The notes under the pieces were generated by a model. It had not been told where the DNA came from. It ran no database searches and saw only the letters and a program-made list of their open reading frames with translations. From assembly GCA_031407765.1 (NCBI GenBank), contig JANOIR010000518.1:1-33474 (forward strand): DNA of 33,474 nucleotides, given 5' to 3'. This DNA is from JBDSLU01 sp031407765. GTDB taxonomy: Bacteria > Acidobacteriota > Vicinamibacteria > Vicinamibacterales > Vicinamibacteraceae. Below, one piece after another: positions 10,975 to 19,408 of this stretch. Numbering within the stretch: the stretch's first letter is position 1; every line of letters starts with the position of its first letter. The translations under genes and the position numbers were made by a program.

Positions 10975-11858
10975 CTCGCGCGCGCCGACGCGATCATCCA
11001 GCGCTCGCGCATGCGCGTGAGCTCGAAGGTCCACACGCGCGCGGCGCTGCTGGAGGGGGAGTTGCCGGCGCGCGGCACGTAGACGGCTTCGCCGGTGCAG
11101 GCGGCCCGGGCGCGCGCACCGTCCACGGTGACGTCGCAGTGGTCGAACCGCAGCTCCTGCGATTTCAGGCCCCCGAAGGCGCGCGCCAGGGCGTCGACGT
11201 CCACCGACGGCCAGACCTCGCGGGCCGCGCCGGCGTCGAGTTGCGAGTAGGCCGCCCGGAGCTCCGCCAGCGTCGTGCGGACGTGATCCTCGTCCCGCGG
11301 TCCGACCTTCTCTGGCTCTGGCCTCGGCTCGGTGATCGGCTCGAGGGCGACGCGGACGCGGTCCGGCGTCCCGATGCCACGGGGCGTGGCCACTCGCGGC
11401 TCGGCCTTCGCGGGCACGTCGAGGGGCCGGGCGTCCAGCACGTGCGTGAGCCCGGGAGGCGGCGTCAGGGCCATCGACGCACCGATGCACAGCGCGACGA
11501 CCGAACGCAGGGCTGCGGCCCGCAACCCTGAGGCGGGTGGCCGGGCCCCTTGCGGGCTGTACGTCAGCGCCGACCGCGTGGTCGGATGGACCTTGGGGGC
11601 GACGGGCGGATCCGCGAACTCGTCGAGGGCTGCCTCGATGTCGATGTCGGGAAACGCCTCCAGGGGCTCGTCGGGGAGCACGCTCGGCCGGGGCCGGGGG
11701 GCGTGACCGGCGTCGGCCTCGAGCAGGACGATGCTGCAGGCTGACGGATCGTCGGCGGGCGGCGGCCACACGAAGTCGCCGCCGGCGGCGCCATCCGGCT
11801 CTCGCAGCCGGGCCTTTGTGGAAAGGAAGCCGCTGATTCGCGGCCGCCCCGGCGTCAT
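10971..11858 (-). CDS. Membrane-anchored protein with C-terminal NTF2/SnoaL-like region
   Basis: Function unknown. From the ATG at 11858 the protein is about 295 residues: a proline/acid-rich N-terminus (about 1-105), one hydrophobic segment (about 112-132), a Pro/Arg-rich linker and a C-terminal domain of about 105 residues. That domain resembles a module I know from the C-termini of acidobacterial kinases and membrane proteins, with an NTF2/SnoaL-like pattern (RAAYSQLDA, VWPSVDVDAL, LRFDHCDV, WTFELTRM). I chose 11858 because GGAAG sits 5 bp upstream; a GTG at 11939 and an ATG at 11930 are alternatives without a good ribosome-binding site. It lies downstream of the VOC gene on the same strand and converges on the TonB receptor, with the two stop codons overlapping. 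Confidence 0.65.
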   Translation of the reverse strand: MTPGRPRISGFLSTKARLREPDGAAGGDFVWPPPADDPSACSIVLLEADAGHAPRPRPSVLPDEPLEAFPDIDIEAALDEFADPPVAPKVHPTTRSALTYSPQGARPPASGLRAAALRSVVALCIGASMALTPPPGLTHVLDARPLDVPAKAEPRVATPRGIGTPDRVRVALEPITEPRPEPEKVGPRDEDHVRTTLAELRAAYSQLDAGAAREVWPSVDVDALARAFGGLKSQELRFDHCDVTVDGARARAACTGEAVYVPRAGNSPSSSAARVWTFELTRMRERWMIASARAS

Positions 11859-11973
11859 CGCTGCTTCCGGCAGCCGATCAATTCGAACGATGTCGCGGAA
11901 TTGCACGCCCTGCGAAGCTGCGAGAAGCATGCCGAACACTGCCGGCGGTCGCCCGGTCAGGGCGGCAAGGGCA

Positions 11974-12387
11974 TCACCGGCCCTGCTCGCAGTTGATCTC
12001 CCAGGTGATGCCGAAGCGATCGGTCACGACGCCGAAGGCGGCCGACCAGAACGTTTCGGCGAGCGGGAGCCGGACCGTGCCGCCATCGGCGAAGGCGTCG
12101 AACGCGCGGCGTGCGGCGTCCGGATCGCGCACGCTCACCGCGATCGCGAACCCCCGCGGCGTTTCATACTCCTCCGGACGTGCGTCGGAACCCATCAGCG
12201 TTCCGCCACCGGGCAGGGTCAGCGTCGCGTGCATGATGCGCGTCCGCCATGCCTCGGGCACGTCGGTGGCCATCGGGGACTCGCCGTAGGTCGCCATGAA
12301 GGTGATGGTGCCGCCCAGCGTGCGCGCGTACTCGTCGAACGCTGCCCGGCAGGTCCCGTCGAAAGTCAGATGGGGGCTGATGTCCAC
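11974..12387 (-). CDS. VOC-family protein, PhnB-like
   Basis: 137-residue protein of the vicinal-oxygen-chelate superfamily, PhnB/3-demethylubiquinone-9 methyltransferase-like branch. It shows the branch's motifs: a PHLTFDGTCRAAFDEY start, GGTITFMATY, IMHATLTLPGGGTLMGSD in the middle, and a final FWSAAFGVVTDRFGITWEIN. The length is normal. The reaction is unknown for most members, so a specific substrate should not be assigned. The GTG at 12387 is supported by GGAGAG seven bases upstream. It probably forms a two-gene unit with the membrane-anchored protein downstream. Confidence 0.9.
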   Translation of the reverse strand: MDISPHLTFDGTCRAAFDEYARTLGGTITFMATYGESPMATDVPEAWRTRIMHATLTLPGGGTLMGSDARPEEYETPRGFAIAVSVRDPDAARRAFDAFADGGTVRLPLAETFWSAAFGVVTDRFGITWEINCEQGR

Positions 12388-12405
12388 GGCGCTCTCCGGG
12401 ACTGA

Positions 12406-12528
12406 CTGTACTTCGGCGGCAAGCCGGGCGCTATGCGGTGTCGAGCCGGGCGCAGTTGGATCGGAGTCGCGGCGCTCGCCGATCCCGCCTTCCTGATCGA
12501 AGTCGAAGCGGTCGCCGTGTTCGGCTGA
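12406..12528 (+). pseudogene. RidA/YjgF-like C-terminal fragment (decayed)
   Basis: A 41-codon open stretch on the plus strand preceded by an in-frame TGA (12403-12405) and ending in TGA at 12526-12528. It reads YFGGKP near the beginning, then SWIGVAALADP and FLIEVEAVAVFG at the end. This is the pattern of the C-terminal third of RidA-family proteins (V.VAAL..P..LVEIEA.AV). There is no start codon, and the rest of the family fold is absent upstream, where the VOC gene begins on the other strand. I read it as a remnant of a gene truncated by deletion. Confidence 0.55.
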
Positions 12529-12680
12529 CGGCGGCGGCGCGTGGCTCCGCCGTCGTCCAGGCCACGGTTGACCTCGGCGTCTGATGGGCGTGTCGGGTTG
12601 GCTCGATCTGACATCGGCCGGTCGCGGTTCGGACTACAGGGCTTTTGAGGCTCCGTCCGCACGTCAGCAGGTCGCCAACA

Positions 12681-12712
12681 GGTGCCAGCAGGGGGCCCCG
12701 GTGCCAGACCCC
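12681..12712. repeat. Direct GGTGCCAG repeats flanking a GGGGCCCC palindrome
   Basis: GGTGCCAG occurs at 12681-12688 and again at 12700-12707, where it continues into ACCCC. The palindrome GGGGCCCC lies between. Elements reading GGTGCCAGACCCC resemble dispersed repeats I associate with other GC-rich genomes, but repetition outside this window cannot be tested here. It abuts the 3' end of the operon. Confidence 0.4.
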
Positions 12713-12715
12713 AAG

Positions 12716-13615
12716 TCAGTTGTAGCCGGCGACGCGACGGCGCAGCGTCTTCACGTGTTCCCAGATCTGCTCGTATTCCTTGCGGTCGTCGCTGTCCTCG
12801 TCCACGGGCTGCGTGGCTGAGGCGGCGGTGAGGAAGGGTGGCGAGAGCAGGCGCAGGTAGCGCTCGAGGTCGTGCAGCGCGTCGGGGAATCGCTTCAGCT
12901 GATAGGCGAGCAGGCCGCGATCGCGGAGCTCGACGGTGGCGGCTTCGTCGAGGGCGACGAGCAGGTGGGCAACGTCGAGCGCCTGCGGGAACGAACGGCT
13001 TCGAACGTAGAGCCGCTTCAGGTTGGTGGCCATCCGGACCAGCGTCTGCCGCGTGTCGGCGGTGGCCAGCGCCTCGGCGGTCAGTACCACCGTGCCGCCG
13101 GCATGGCGTTCGAGCAGACGTTGGCAGTCGATCTCGCGGAGGATCGCGCCGCGATGGAAGACGTCGATGAGCAGGTCGGGCCTCTGCGCGTCGGCGCCAG
13201 GGGCGCGGACCAGGAAATGGCCCGGGAAGTTGACGCCCTCGAGCGGCACGCCGGCCCGCCGCGCGACGTCGAGATAGATCACGGCGAGCGAAATCGGGAT
13301 CCCCGTGCGCCGCACCAGCACGTCGTTGACGAAGCTGTTGCGGGGATCGTCATAGCGGGCCTCGTTGCCGTGGAAGCCGAGGTCCTCGAACAGGTAGTCG
13401 TTGAGCACGCCGATGCGGTCCTCGGCGCCTTCGATCAGCGCCAGCCGGCGGCCGGCTTCGTGGCCCATCGCCGCCAGCGTCTCCAGCACCGGCACGGCGT
13501 CGACGTCGCCGTGCTCGACCGAGGCGACGATCAGCGCGCCGCGGACCAGCGCGTCGTCGTCGGCGCTGCGTGCGCAGGTGGACAGCGTGCGCGCCCGGGC
13601 CTCGATCGCGGTCAT
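12716..13615 (-). CDS. SirB1-like transglutaminase-fold protein with TPR tail
   Basis: 299-residue protein. The N-terminal Transglut_core2 (SirB1-type) domain contains NSFVNDVLVRRTGIPISLAVIY (spread over about 93-114) and GVNFPGHFLVR (about 127-137). A helical tetratricopeptide-like tail (about 200-275) carries the FPDALHDLERYLRL pattern. This family keeps the transglutaminase fold but usually lacks the catalytic cysteine, and none is placed correctly here, so enzymatic activity is doubtful. The ATG at 13615 overlaps the HAD stop by 4 bp. The open frame continues upstream only as a shadow of the HAD gene. It is the last gene of the nine-gene operon, and its tie to fatty-acid metabolism is not obvious. 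Confidence 0.9.
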   Translation of the reverse strand: MTAIEARARTLSTCARSADDDALVRGALIVASVEHGDVDAVPVLETLAAMGHEAGRRLALIEGAEDRIGVLNDYLFEDLGFHGNEARYDDPRNSFVNDVLVRRTGIPISLAVIYLDVARRAGVPLEGVNFPGHFLVRAPGADAQRPDLLIDVFHRGAILREIDCQRLLERHAGGTVVLTAEALATADTRQTLVRMATNLKRLYVRSRSFPQALDVAHLLVALDEAATVELRDRGLLAYQLKRFPDALHDLERYLRLLSPPFLTAASATQPVDEDSDDRKEYEQIWEHVKTLRRRVAGYN

Positions 13616-14304
13616 GGCCGTGCGACCAGCGCGTCCAGGCACTCGACCGTCACTGCGTCGAGCGACGGGACGACGAGATCCGCCATGCCGAGCTCGGCCG
13701 CCGGGTATGACGTCGTGACCGCCACCGTGCGCAGGCCGGCGTCGCGCGCCGATTGCAGGCCCCACACCGAATCCTCGATGGCGACGACGTAGCGCGACGG
13801 CGCGTCCGCGGCCAGCACGCCCTGCTCGCGCAGGATGTCCACGGCGCGGCGATACGGATCGGGATGCGGCTTGCTGCGCGGCGTGTGCTCGGCGGCGACG
13901 ACGGTCCGGAAGCGCTCGCGCAGCCCGGTGCCGCGGAGCACCACCTCGATGTCGTCGAGCGCGGCGCCCGAGGCGATGGCGAGCGGCACTTCGGCGCCGA
14001 GCCGCTCGATGCACGCCGCGGCGCCTTCGTAGATCACCGAGTGCCCGGCGAGGACATCGGGGAAGAGCGCCAGCTTCTGCGCCACCAGGCCGGCGATGTG
14101 GCCGTCGTCGAAGCGGTGGCCGTGATCGGCGAGCGCGGCGCGGAAGGCGCCGGCGTCGTCGTAGCCGAGATACTTCGCGTAGTACTCGCTCCGGGCCAGC
14201 GCCACGCCGTGGCGGGCGAGCACGCGCCGGAACCCCTCGAAATGCAGCGGTTCGCTGTCGGCGATCACGCCATCGAAATCGAACACGACCGCGGAGAGCA
14301 GCAT
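13612..14304 (-). CDS. HAD-superfamily phosphatase (beta-PGM/Gph-like)
   Basis: 230-residue haloacid-dehalogenase-type hydrolase with all motifs. Motif I DFDGVIAD has nucleophile Asp9 and general acid Asp11. Motif II is the IASGAA serine, motif III is Lys in SKPHPDPY, and motif IV is AIEDSVWG. A helical cap follows motif I (about 18-85), typical of subclass I (phosphoglycolate phosphatase, beta-phosphoglucomutase, sugar-phosphate phosphatases). The substrate is not predictable. It starts 12 bp after the DUF1684 gene and overlaps the SirB1-like gene, so it is co-transcribed. Confidence 0.93.
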   Translation of the reverse strand: MLLSAVVFDFDGVIADSEPLHFEGFRRVLARHGVALARSEYYAKYLGYDDAGAFRAALADHGHRFDDGHIAGLVAQKLALFPDVLAGHSVIYEGAAACIERLGAEVPLAIASGAALDDIEVVLRGTGLRERFRTVVAAEHTPRSKPHPDPYRRAVDILREQGVLAADAPSRYVVAIEDSVWGLQSARDAGLRTVAVTTSYPAAELGMADLVVPSLDAVTVECLDALVARP

Positions 14305-14316
14305 CGGGGACCCGCG

Positions 14317-14910
14317 CTACCGCCGCAGCCGCTCGCCCGACCGGATCGGCGCGGCCAGGCGATTCTCGCGCGGCGGGTACGGGCAATCATACTGCGAGTT
14401 GTAGACGCAGTAGGGGTTGTAGGCGCGGTTGAAATCGAGATCGTAGAGCCCGGTGGTGGTGCGGTCGAGATCGAGGTAGCGGCCGCCGACATAGGTCTCG
14501 GTGCCGTTGCTCGCATCGCCGAACGGCACGAACAGACGCTGCATGCCCTGGTCGTTCTCCTCGACGAAGGCGGTCAGCGTCAGCGGCTGACCTTTGACCG
14601 AGAACCGCAGCTGCCCGGCGCGGCGCATCCGGCGGCGTTGGCCGGTCGACGTCGGCATCTCGAGCGCCACTTCGCCCGGCGCTGGCGCCAGCCGGGCGGG
14701 CACGTGGTAGCCCTCGTCGATGGGAAAATACACGAGCGGCAGCAGCCGCGCCTTGTCCGCGGCCGGCACCGGCGAGTCGGGAGTGCTCGACGCGAACGCG
14801 GCGTCCTTGGCGGTGCGCTGCTCCCGGATCTGCTGTGCGTACGGCACGGGCGCCGGCGCGCTGCACGCCGCCGTCAGGAGCACCAGCAATCCGGTCCATC
14901 TCCACCGCAT
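14317..14910 (-). CDS. DUF1684 lipoprotein
   Basis: 197-residue predicted lipoprotein. The signal segment WTGLLVLLTAAC ends in a lipobox cysteine at about residue 16. The rest matches the DUF1684 pattern: LVYFPIDEGYHVPARL in the middle, LDLDRTTTG and the hallmark DFNRAYNPYCVYN followed by CPYPPRENRL near the C-terminus. The function of DUF1684 is not established. The start is 39 bp after the acyl-CoA dehydrogenase stop and the end is 12 bp before the HAD gene, placing it in the same transcript. Confidence 0.92.
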   Translation of the reverse strand: MRWRWTGLLVLLTAACSAPAPVPYAQQIREQRTAKDAAFASSTPDSPVPAADKARLLPLVYFPIDEGYHVPARLAPAPGEVALEMPTSTGQRRRMRRAGQLRFSVKGQPLTLTAFVEENDQGMQRLFVPFGDASNGTETYVGGRYLDLDRTTTGLYDLDFNRAYNPYCVYNSQYDCPYPPRENRLAAPIRSGERLRR

Positions 14911-14949
14911 CCCGTCAAGCCTATCGCACCACTCGTTCCACGGGGCGAG

Positions 14950-16727
14950 CTACCGCAGATCGAAGCCGGCGCCGCCGGCGGTCAGGACGTGGGCGGCGAT
15001 CGTGCGGCGCAGCGCCACGGTGTCCACCGCTGCGCTCTTGATCAGCCGGCGCAGCGCCGACAGGGTGACGCGCCGGGCATCGCCGTCGGTCAGCGCGGCG
15101 ACCGCTTCGCGCGCGCCCATCTCGACGCGGAATGCGGCGTCGGCGATCGCCGTGCAGGCGATCGCCTCGTGCACGTCGGCGTGGCGCGCGCCGTCGATCC
15201 GCGCGCGCTCGGCGCGCAGCAGGGCGCTCTCCGCGCCGAACGCGTCGATCACGAGATCGGCGGTGAGGACGAGGATCTCCTGCTCGTCGCCGAGGCGCTC
15301 GCCGAAGCGCTGCATGGCCGTGCCGAGGACGAGCAGCGCCGCCTTCTTCAGGCCGGTGACGGTCCGGCGCGCCGCGGCGAGGGGCGCCTCGTCGCCGGCG
15401 TCGCCCATGAGCGGCCCGGTCACTTCGTCGGCCAGCCGTGTGGCCGCCGCGATCAGGCCGATCTCGCCCTTGGCGGCGCGCCGCGCCAGCAGGCCGGCGA
15501 TGAGCAGCCGATTGATCTCGTTGGTGCCCTCGAAGATGCGGTTGACACGGGCATCGCGGTAGCGCCGCTCGGCCGGGTAGTCGCGCACGAAGCCGTTGCC
15601 GCCGTGGATCTGCACGTTCTCGTCGACCACGTAGTCGGCGGTCTCGCTGCCGGCGACCTTGGCAATCGACGCCTCGATCGCGTACTGCTCCAGCGCGGCG
15701 AGGAGCCGCGCCGCGGGCGCGCCCTCGCCGGCGTCGATGGCGCGATCGATCAGGTCGGCGGTGCGGGCGAGCAGGCTCTCGAGCACGTAGATGCGCACCG
15801 CCATCGTCGCCAGCTTGCTGCGGATGGCTCCGAACGTCGCGATCGCCTGGCCGAACTGCCGCCGCTCGAGGGCATAGGCGGTGGCTTCGGCGAGCGCGGC
15901 GCGGGCGCCACCGGCGGTGGCGGCGCCGAGCTTCAGGCGGCCGTAGTTGAGGACGTTGAAGGCGACCTTGTGGCCGCGCCCGATCTCGCCGAGCACGTTG
16001 GCCGCGGGTACGCGCGCGTCCTGCAGGATCACCGGCGCCGTCGACGACGCCTGCAGGCCCATCTTGTGCTCTTCCTCGCCGATCGACACGCCGGGGAAGC
16101 CGCGCTCGACGATGAAGGCGGTGAACGCCTCGCCGTCCACCTTGGCGAACACGATGTAGAGATCGGCGAAGCCGGCGTTGGTGATCCACATCTTCTCGCC
16201 CGAGAGCGAGAAGCTGCCGTCGGCGAGCCGGGTGGCGCGCGTGCGCGCGCCGAGCGCGTCGGAGCCCGATCCCGATTCGCTGAGACAGTAGGCGCCGACC
16301 AGCTCGCCGGAGGCGAGGCGCGGCAGGTAACGCTGCTGCTGCTCCGGTGTACCGAAGGCGATGAGCGGCAGGATGGCGAGCCCGGTGATCGCGCCGAACG
16401 TGGTGGCGAACGCCGAATCGGCGCCCATCTCCGAGGCCACGACCACCGAGCTGATCTTGTCGAGCGCGAGACCGCCGAGATCCTCGGGCACGTCGGTGGC
16501 GAGCAGGCCGAGCTCGCCGGCGCGGCGCACCAGACGGCGCGCGACGTCCCAGTCCTTGCCTTCGAGCGCCTCGCGCATCGGCGCCACTTCCTGGCGGACG
16601 AAGTCGGCGGCGGTGCGGGCGATGAGGCGGTGTTCGTCGGTGAACCGCTCGGGCGTCAGGACGTCGCCGGGCGCCGCCTCCTCGATCAGCCAGGCCCCGC
16701 CCTTGTGCGCGATCGCCATCGTGCTCA

Positions 16728-16728
<1 letters not shown>
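14950..16728 (-). CDS. fadE: Acyl-CoA dehydrogenase (FadE, long form)
   Basis: 592-residue flavin-dependent acyl-CoA dehydrogenase, catalysing the first step of beta-oxidation. The N-terminal helical domain is about 25-145, followed by the FAD-binding beta domain (AYCLSESGSGSDA at 147-159, MWITNAGFADLYIV at 180-193) and the C-terminal helical domain with RRQFGQAIATFGAI and IHGGNGFVRDYPAER. The catalytic base is probably Glu400 in IFEGTNEINR. An extra C-terminal domain of about 170 residues follows, the layout of Bacillus FadE and VLCAD-like long forms. The ATG at 16728 overlaps the thiolase stop (TAATG), showing coupling. The open frame extends far upstream only as a shadow of the thiolase. 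Confidence 0.95.
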
Positions 16729-17912
<1,184 letters not shown>

Positions 17913-17936
17913 GACGGTCTGCTTTCTGTCCTGCTG

Positions 17937-18587
17937 CTAGTCCGCTGGACCGAGGGGACTCTCGTGCAGGAGATCCACGATGGTGTCGGCGACCTCGGTC
18001 ACGTGGCCGTCGAACAGGTGATCGGCGCCGTCGACGATGACCAGCTCGCGCGGCTCGGCGAGCGTCCCGTAGAAGCGCTGCACGTCCTTGGCCGGGCACA
18101 GGTGGTCGCGCTCGCCATGGATCAGGAACACCGGCTTGCCAGCCTGCACCGCCGCGTCGAAGTTGTAGCTCGCGATCGGCGGGGCGATCGCCACCAGCAG
18201 CGCGACACGCGGATCGACGGCGCCGACGTCGGTCGCGATCCAGGCGCCGAAGGAGTAGCCGACGGCCCACACCGGCAGCCCCGGATAGCGAGCCGCCGCG
18301 GCGTCGATCGCGGCCAGGAAATCATCGCGCTCGCCCGGGCCCCCGGTGAAGGCGCCGTCGCTGGCGCCGGCGCCGCGGAAGGTGAAGCGAATCACCGCGC
18401 AGCCGACACGGGTCAGGCCCTGCGTGGCGTGATAGACGACGCGGTCGTGCAGCGTGCCACCCAGCTCGGGATGCGGCGGCGCAACGATTGCGACTGCGCG
18501 CGGCGAGCCGGCCGGTTCATCGATCCGTGCCTCGAGTCGGCCGGCGCGCCCGTCCAGGTGACGGATGCTGGCGGGGTGCCCGCTCAT
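17937..18587 (-). CDS. Alpha/beta hydrolase (COG2945-like)
   Basis: 216-residue small hydrolase. PPHPELGGTLHD near residue 37 and RFTFRGAGASDG near 68 are typical of the COG2945 family. The nucleophile elbow is GYSFGAW (Ser near 110). HGERDHLCP carries a possible acid, and GADHLFDGH the catalytic His. There is no signal peptide, so it is cytoplasmic. The ATG at 18587 overlaps the preceding hydrolase stop by 4 bp. Inside a beta-oxidation operon it may hydrolyse fatty esters or acyl-CoA, which is inference. The longer open frame upstream is a shadow. Confidence 0.9.
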   Translation of the reverse strand: MSGHPASIRHLDGRAGRLEARIDEPAGSPRAVAIVAPPHPELGGTLHDRVVYHATQGLTRVGCAVIRFTFRGAGASDGAFTGGPGERDDFLAAIDAAAARYPGLPVWAVGYSFGAWIATDVGAVDPRVALLVAIAPPIASYNFDAAVQAGKPVFLIHGERDHLCPAKDVQRFYGTLAEPRELVIVDGADHLFDGHVTEVADTIVDLLHESPLGPAD

Positions 18588-19408
18588 CCCGGTACTCCGG
18601 CGAAGTCGCCGACCATCGCGGCGAAGGTGGCGGCTCGGGTGACCGTGCCCATGTGGCCGGTCCCGTCGAGCCGGGCGATGGTGGTGCGCGCGATGCAGCG
18701 GCGGTACTGCCGCGTGCTCTCCGGCGGCACGAGCCGATCCAGGCCGTCGTCGCCGGTCACGATCAGCGTTGGCGCGCTCACCCCCGGTGCCACGGCGGCG
18801 ACGTCGTCGGTCAGGACGAGGTGGACGCGCGCCGCGGCGCGCGCTGGGGACATGGGCGCGCGCGAGACGTGCCACAGCATGCGCAGCGCAAAGCGGAGCC
18901 GCGCTGCCCAGGTCGGAAAGACGGTGCGCAGCTCGGGCAGCATCCGGCCCGGGGCCCCCAGCGCGAAGGCCGGCAGCGATCGGCACGGCGCCGCCAGCCA
19001 CCGCGCCTGATCCGGCGGCAGCGTGAAGCCGGGGCCTGGTGCCGAAGCGAGGACCAGCGCGCGCACCCGCTCCGGATGCCGCGCCGCGTAGTGGACGGCG
19101 AGGCGCCCGCCGAACGAGACGCCGACCAGCACCACCGGCTCGGGGCCGACCGCGTCGCAGACCTCGCCGAGCCGCGCCAGATCACCGGCGAACGAGGTGT
19201 CCAAGGGCGGTGCGCCGGGCTCCCCGCACAGCGAATAGGTGGCGACGCGGAAGCGCTGCGCCAGCGCCGCCACGGTGGGCGTCATCCACTCCCAGCGGCC
19301 CTGCATCCCGGGCACGAGCACGAGCGGCGGGCCGTCGCCCCGAATCTCCACCGAACACGTCTCCACCGACCCGGTCTCCTTCGATCGCGTGGCCATCGAG
19401 TGCAGCAT
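18584..19408 (-). CDS. Alpha/beta hydrolase (esterase/lipase-like)
   Basis: 274-residue alpha/beta hydrolase. Oxyanion-hole region PLVLVPGMQG, nucleophile elbow GVSFGGR, acid region IVTGDDGLDRLVP and catalytic His in GTGHMGTV are all visible. I start it at the ATG at 19408, which overlaps the fadN stop as TGATG; a second ATG four codons later is also possible, and a longer open frame only shadows fadN. It probably supplies fatty acids by cleaving esters, or acts as a thioesterase, given its place between fadN and fadA. The substrate is not predictable. Confidence 0.9.
   Translation of the reverse strand: MLHSMATRSKETGSVETCSVEIRGDGPPLVLVPGMQGRWEWMTPTVAALAQRFRVATYSLCGEPGAPPLDTSFAGDLARLGEVCDAVGPEPVVLVGVSFGGRLAVHYAARHPERVRALVLASAPGPGFTLPPDQARWLAAPCRSLPAFALGAPGRMLPELRTVFPTWAARLRFALRMLWHVSRAPMSPARAAARVHLVLTDDVAAVAPGVSAPTLIVTGDDGLDRLVPPESTRQYRRCIARTTIARLDGTGHMGTVTRAATFAAMVGDFAGVPG

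Larger units (their letters stand above)
12388..12715. other. Gene-free stretch with gene remnant and short repeats
   Basis: 328 bp between the VOC gene and the end of the beta-oxidation operon. It holds the RidA-like remnant (12406-12528), a GC-rich hairpin with arms GACGGCGG/CCGCCGTC beginning at 12527, and two copies of GGTGCCAG near the right end. No intact gene is visible. Confidence 0.6.

Noticed and set aside
12527..12556. GACGGCGG/CCGCCGTC hairpin as an intrinsic terminator
   Set aside because: The loop is 12 bases or more, the flanks are GC-rich and no T-run follows in either direction.
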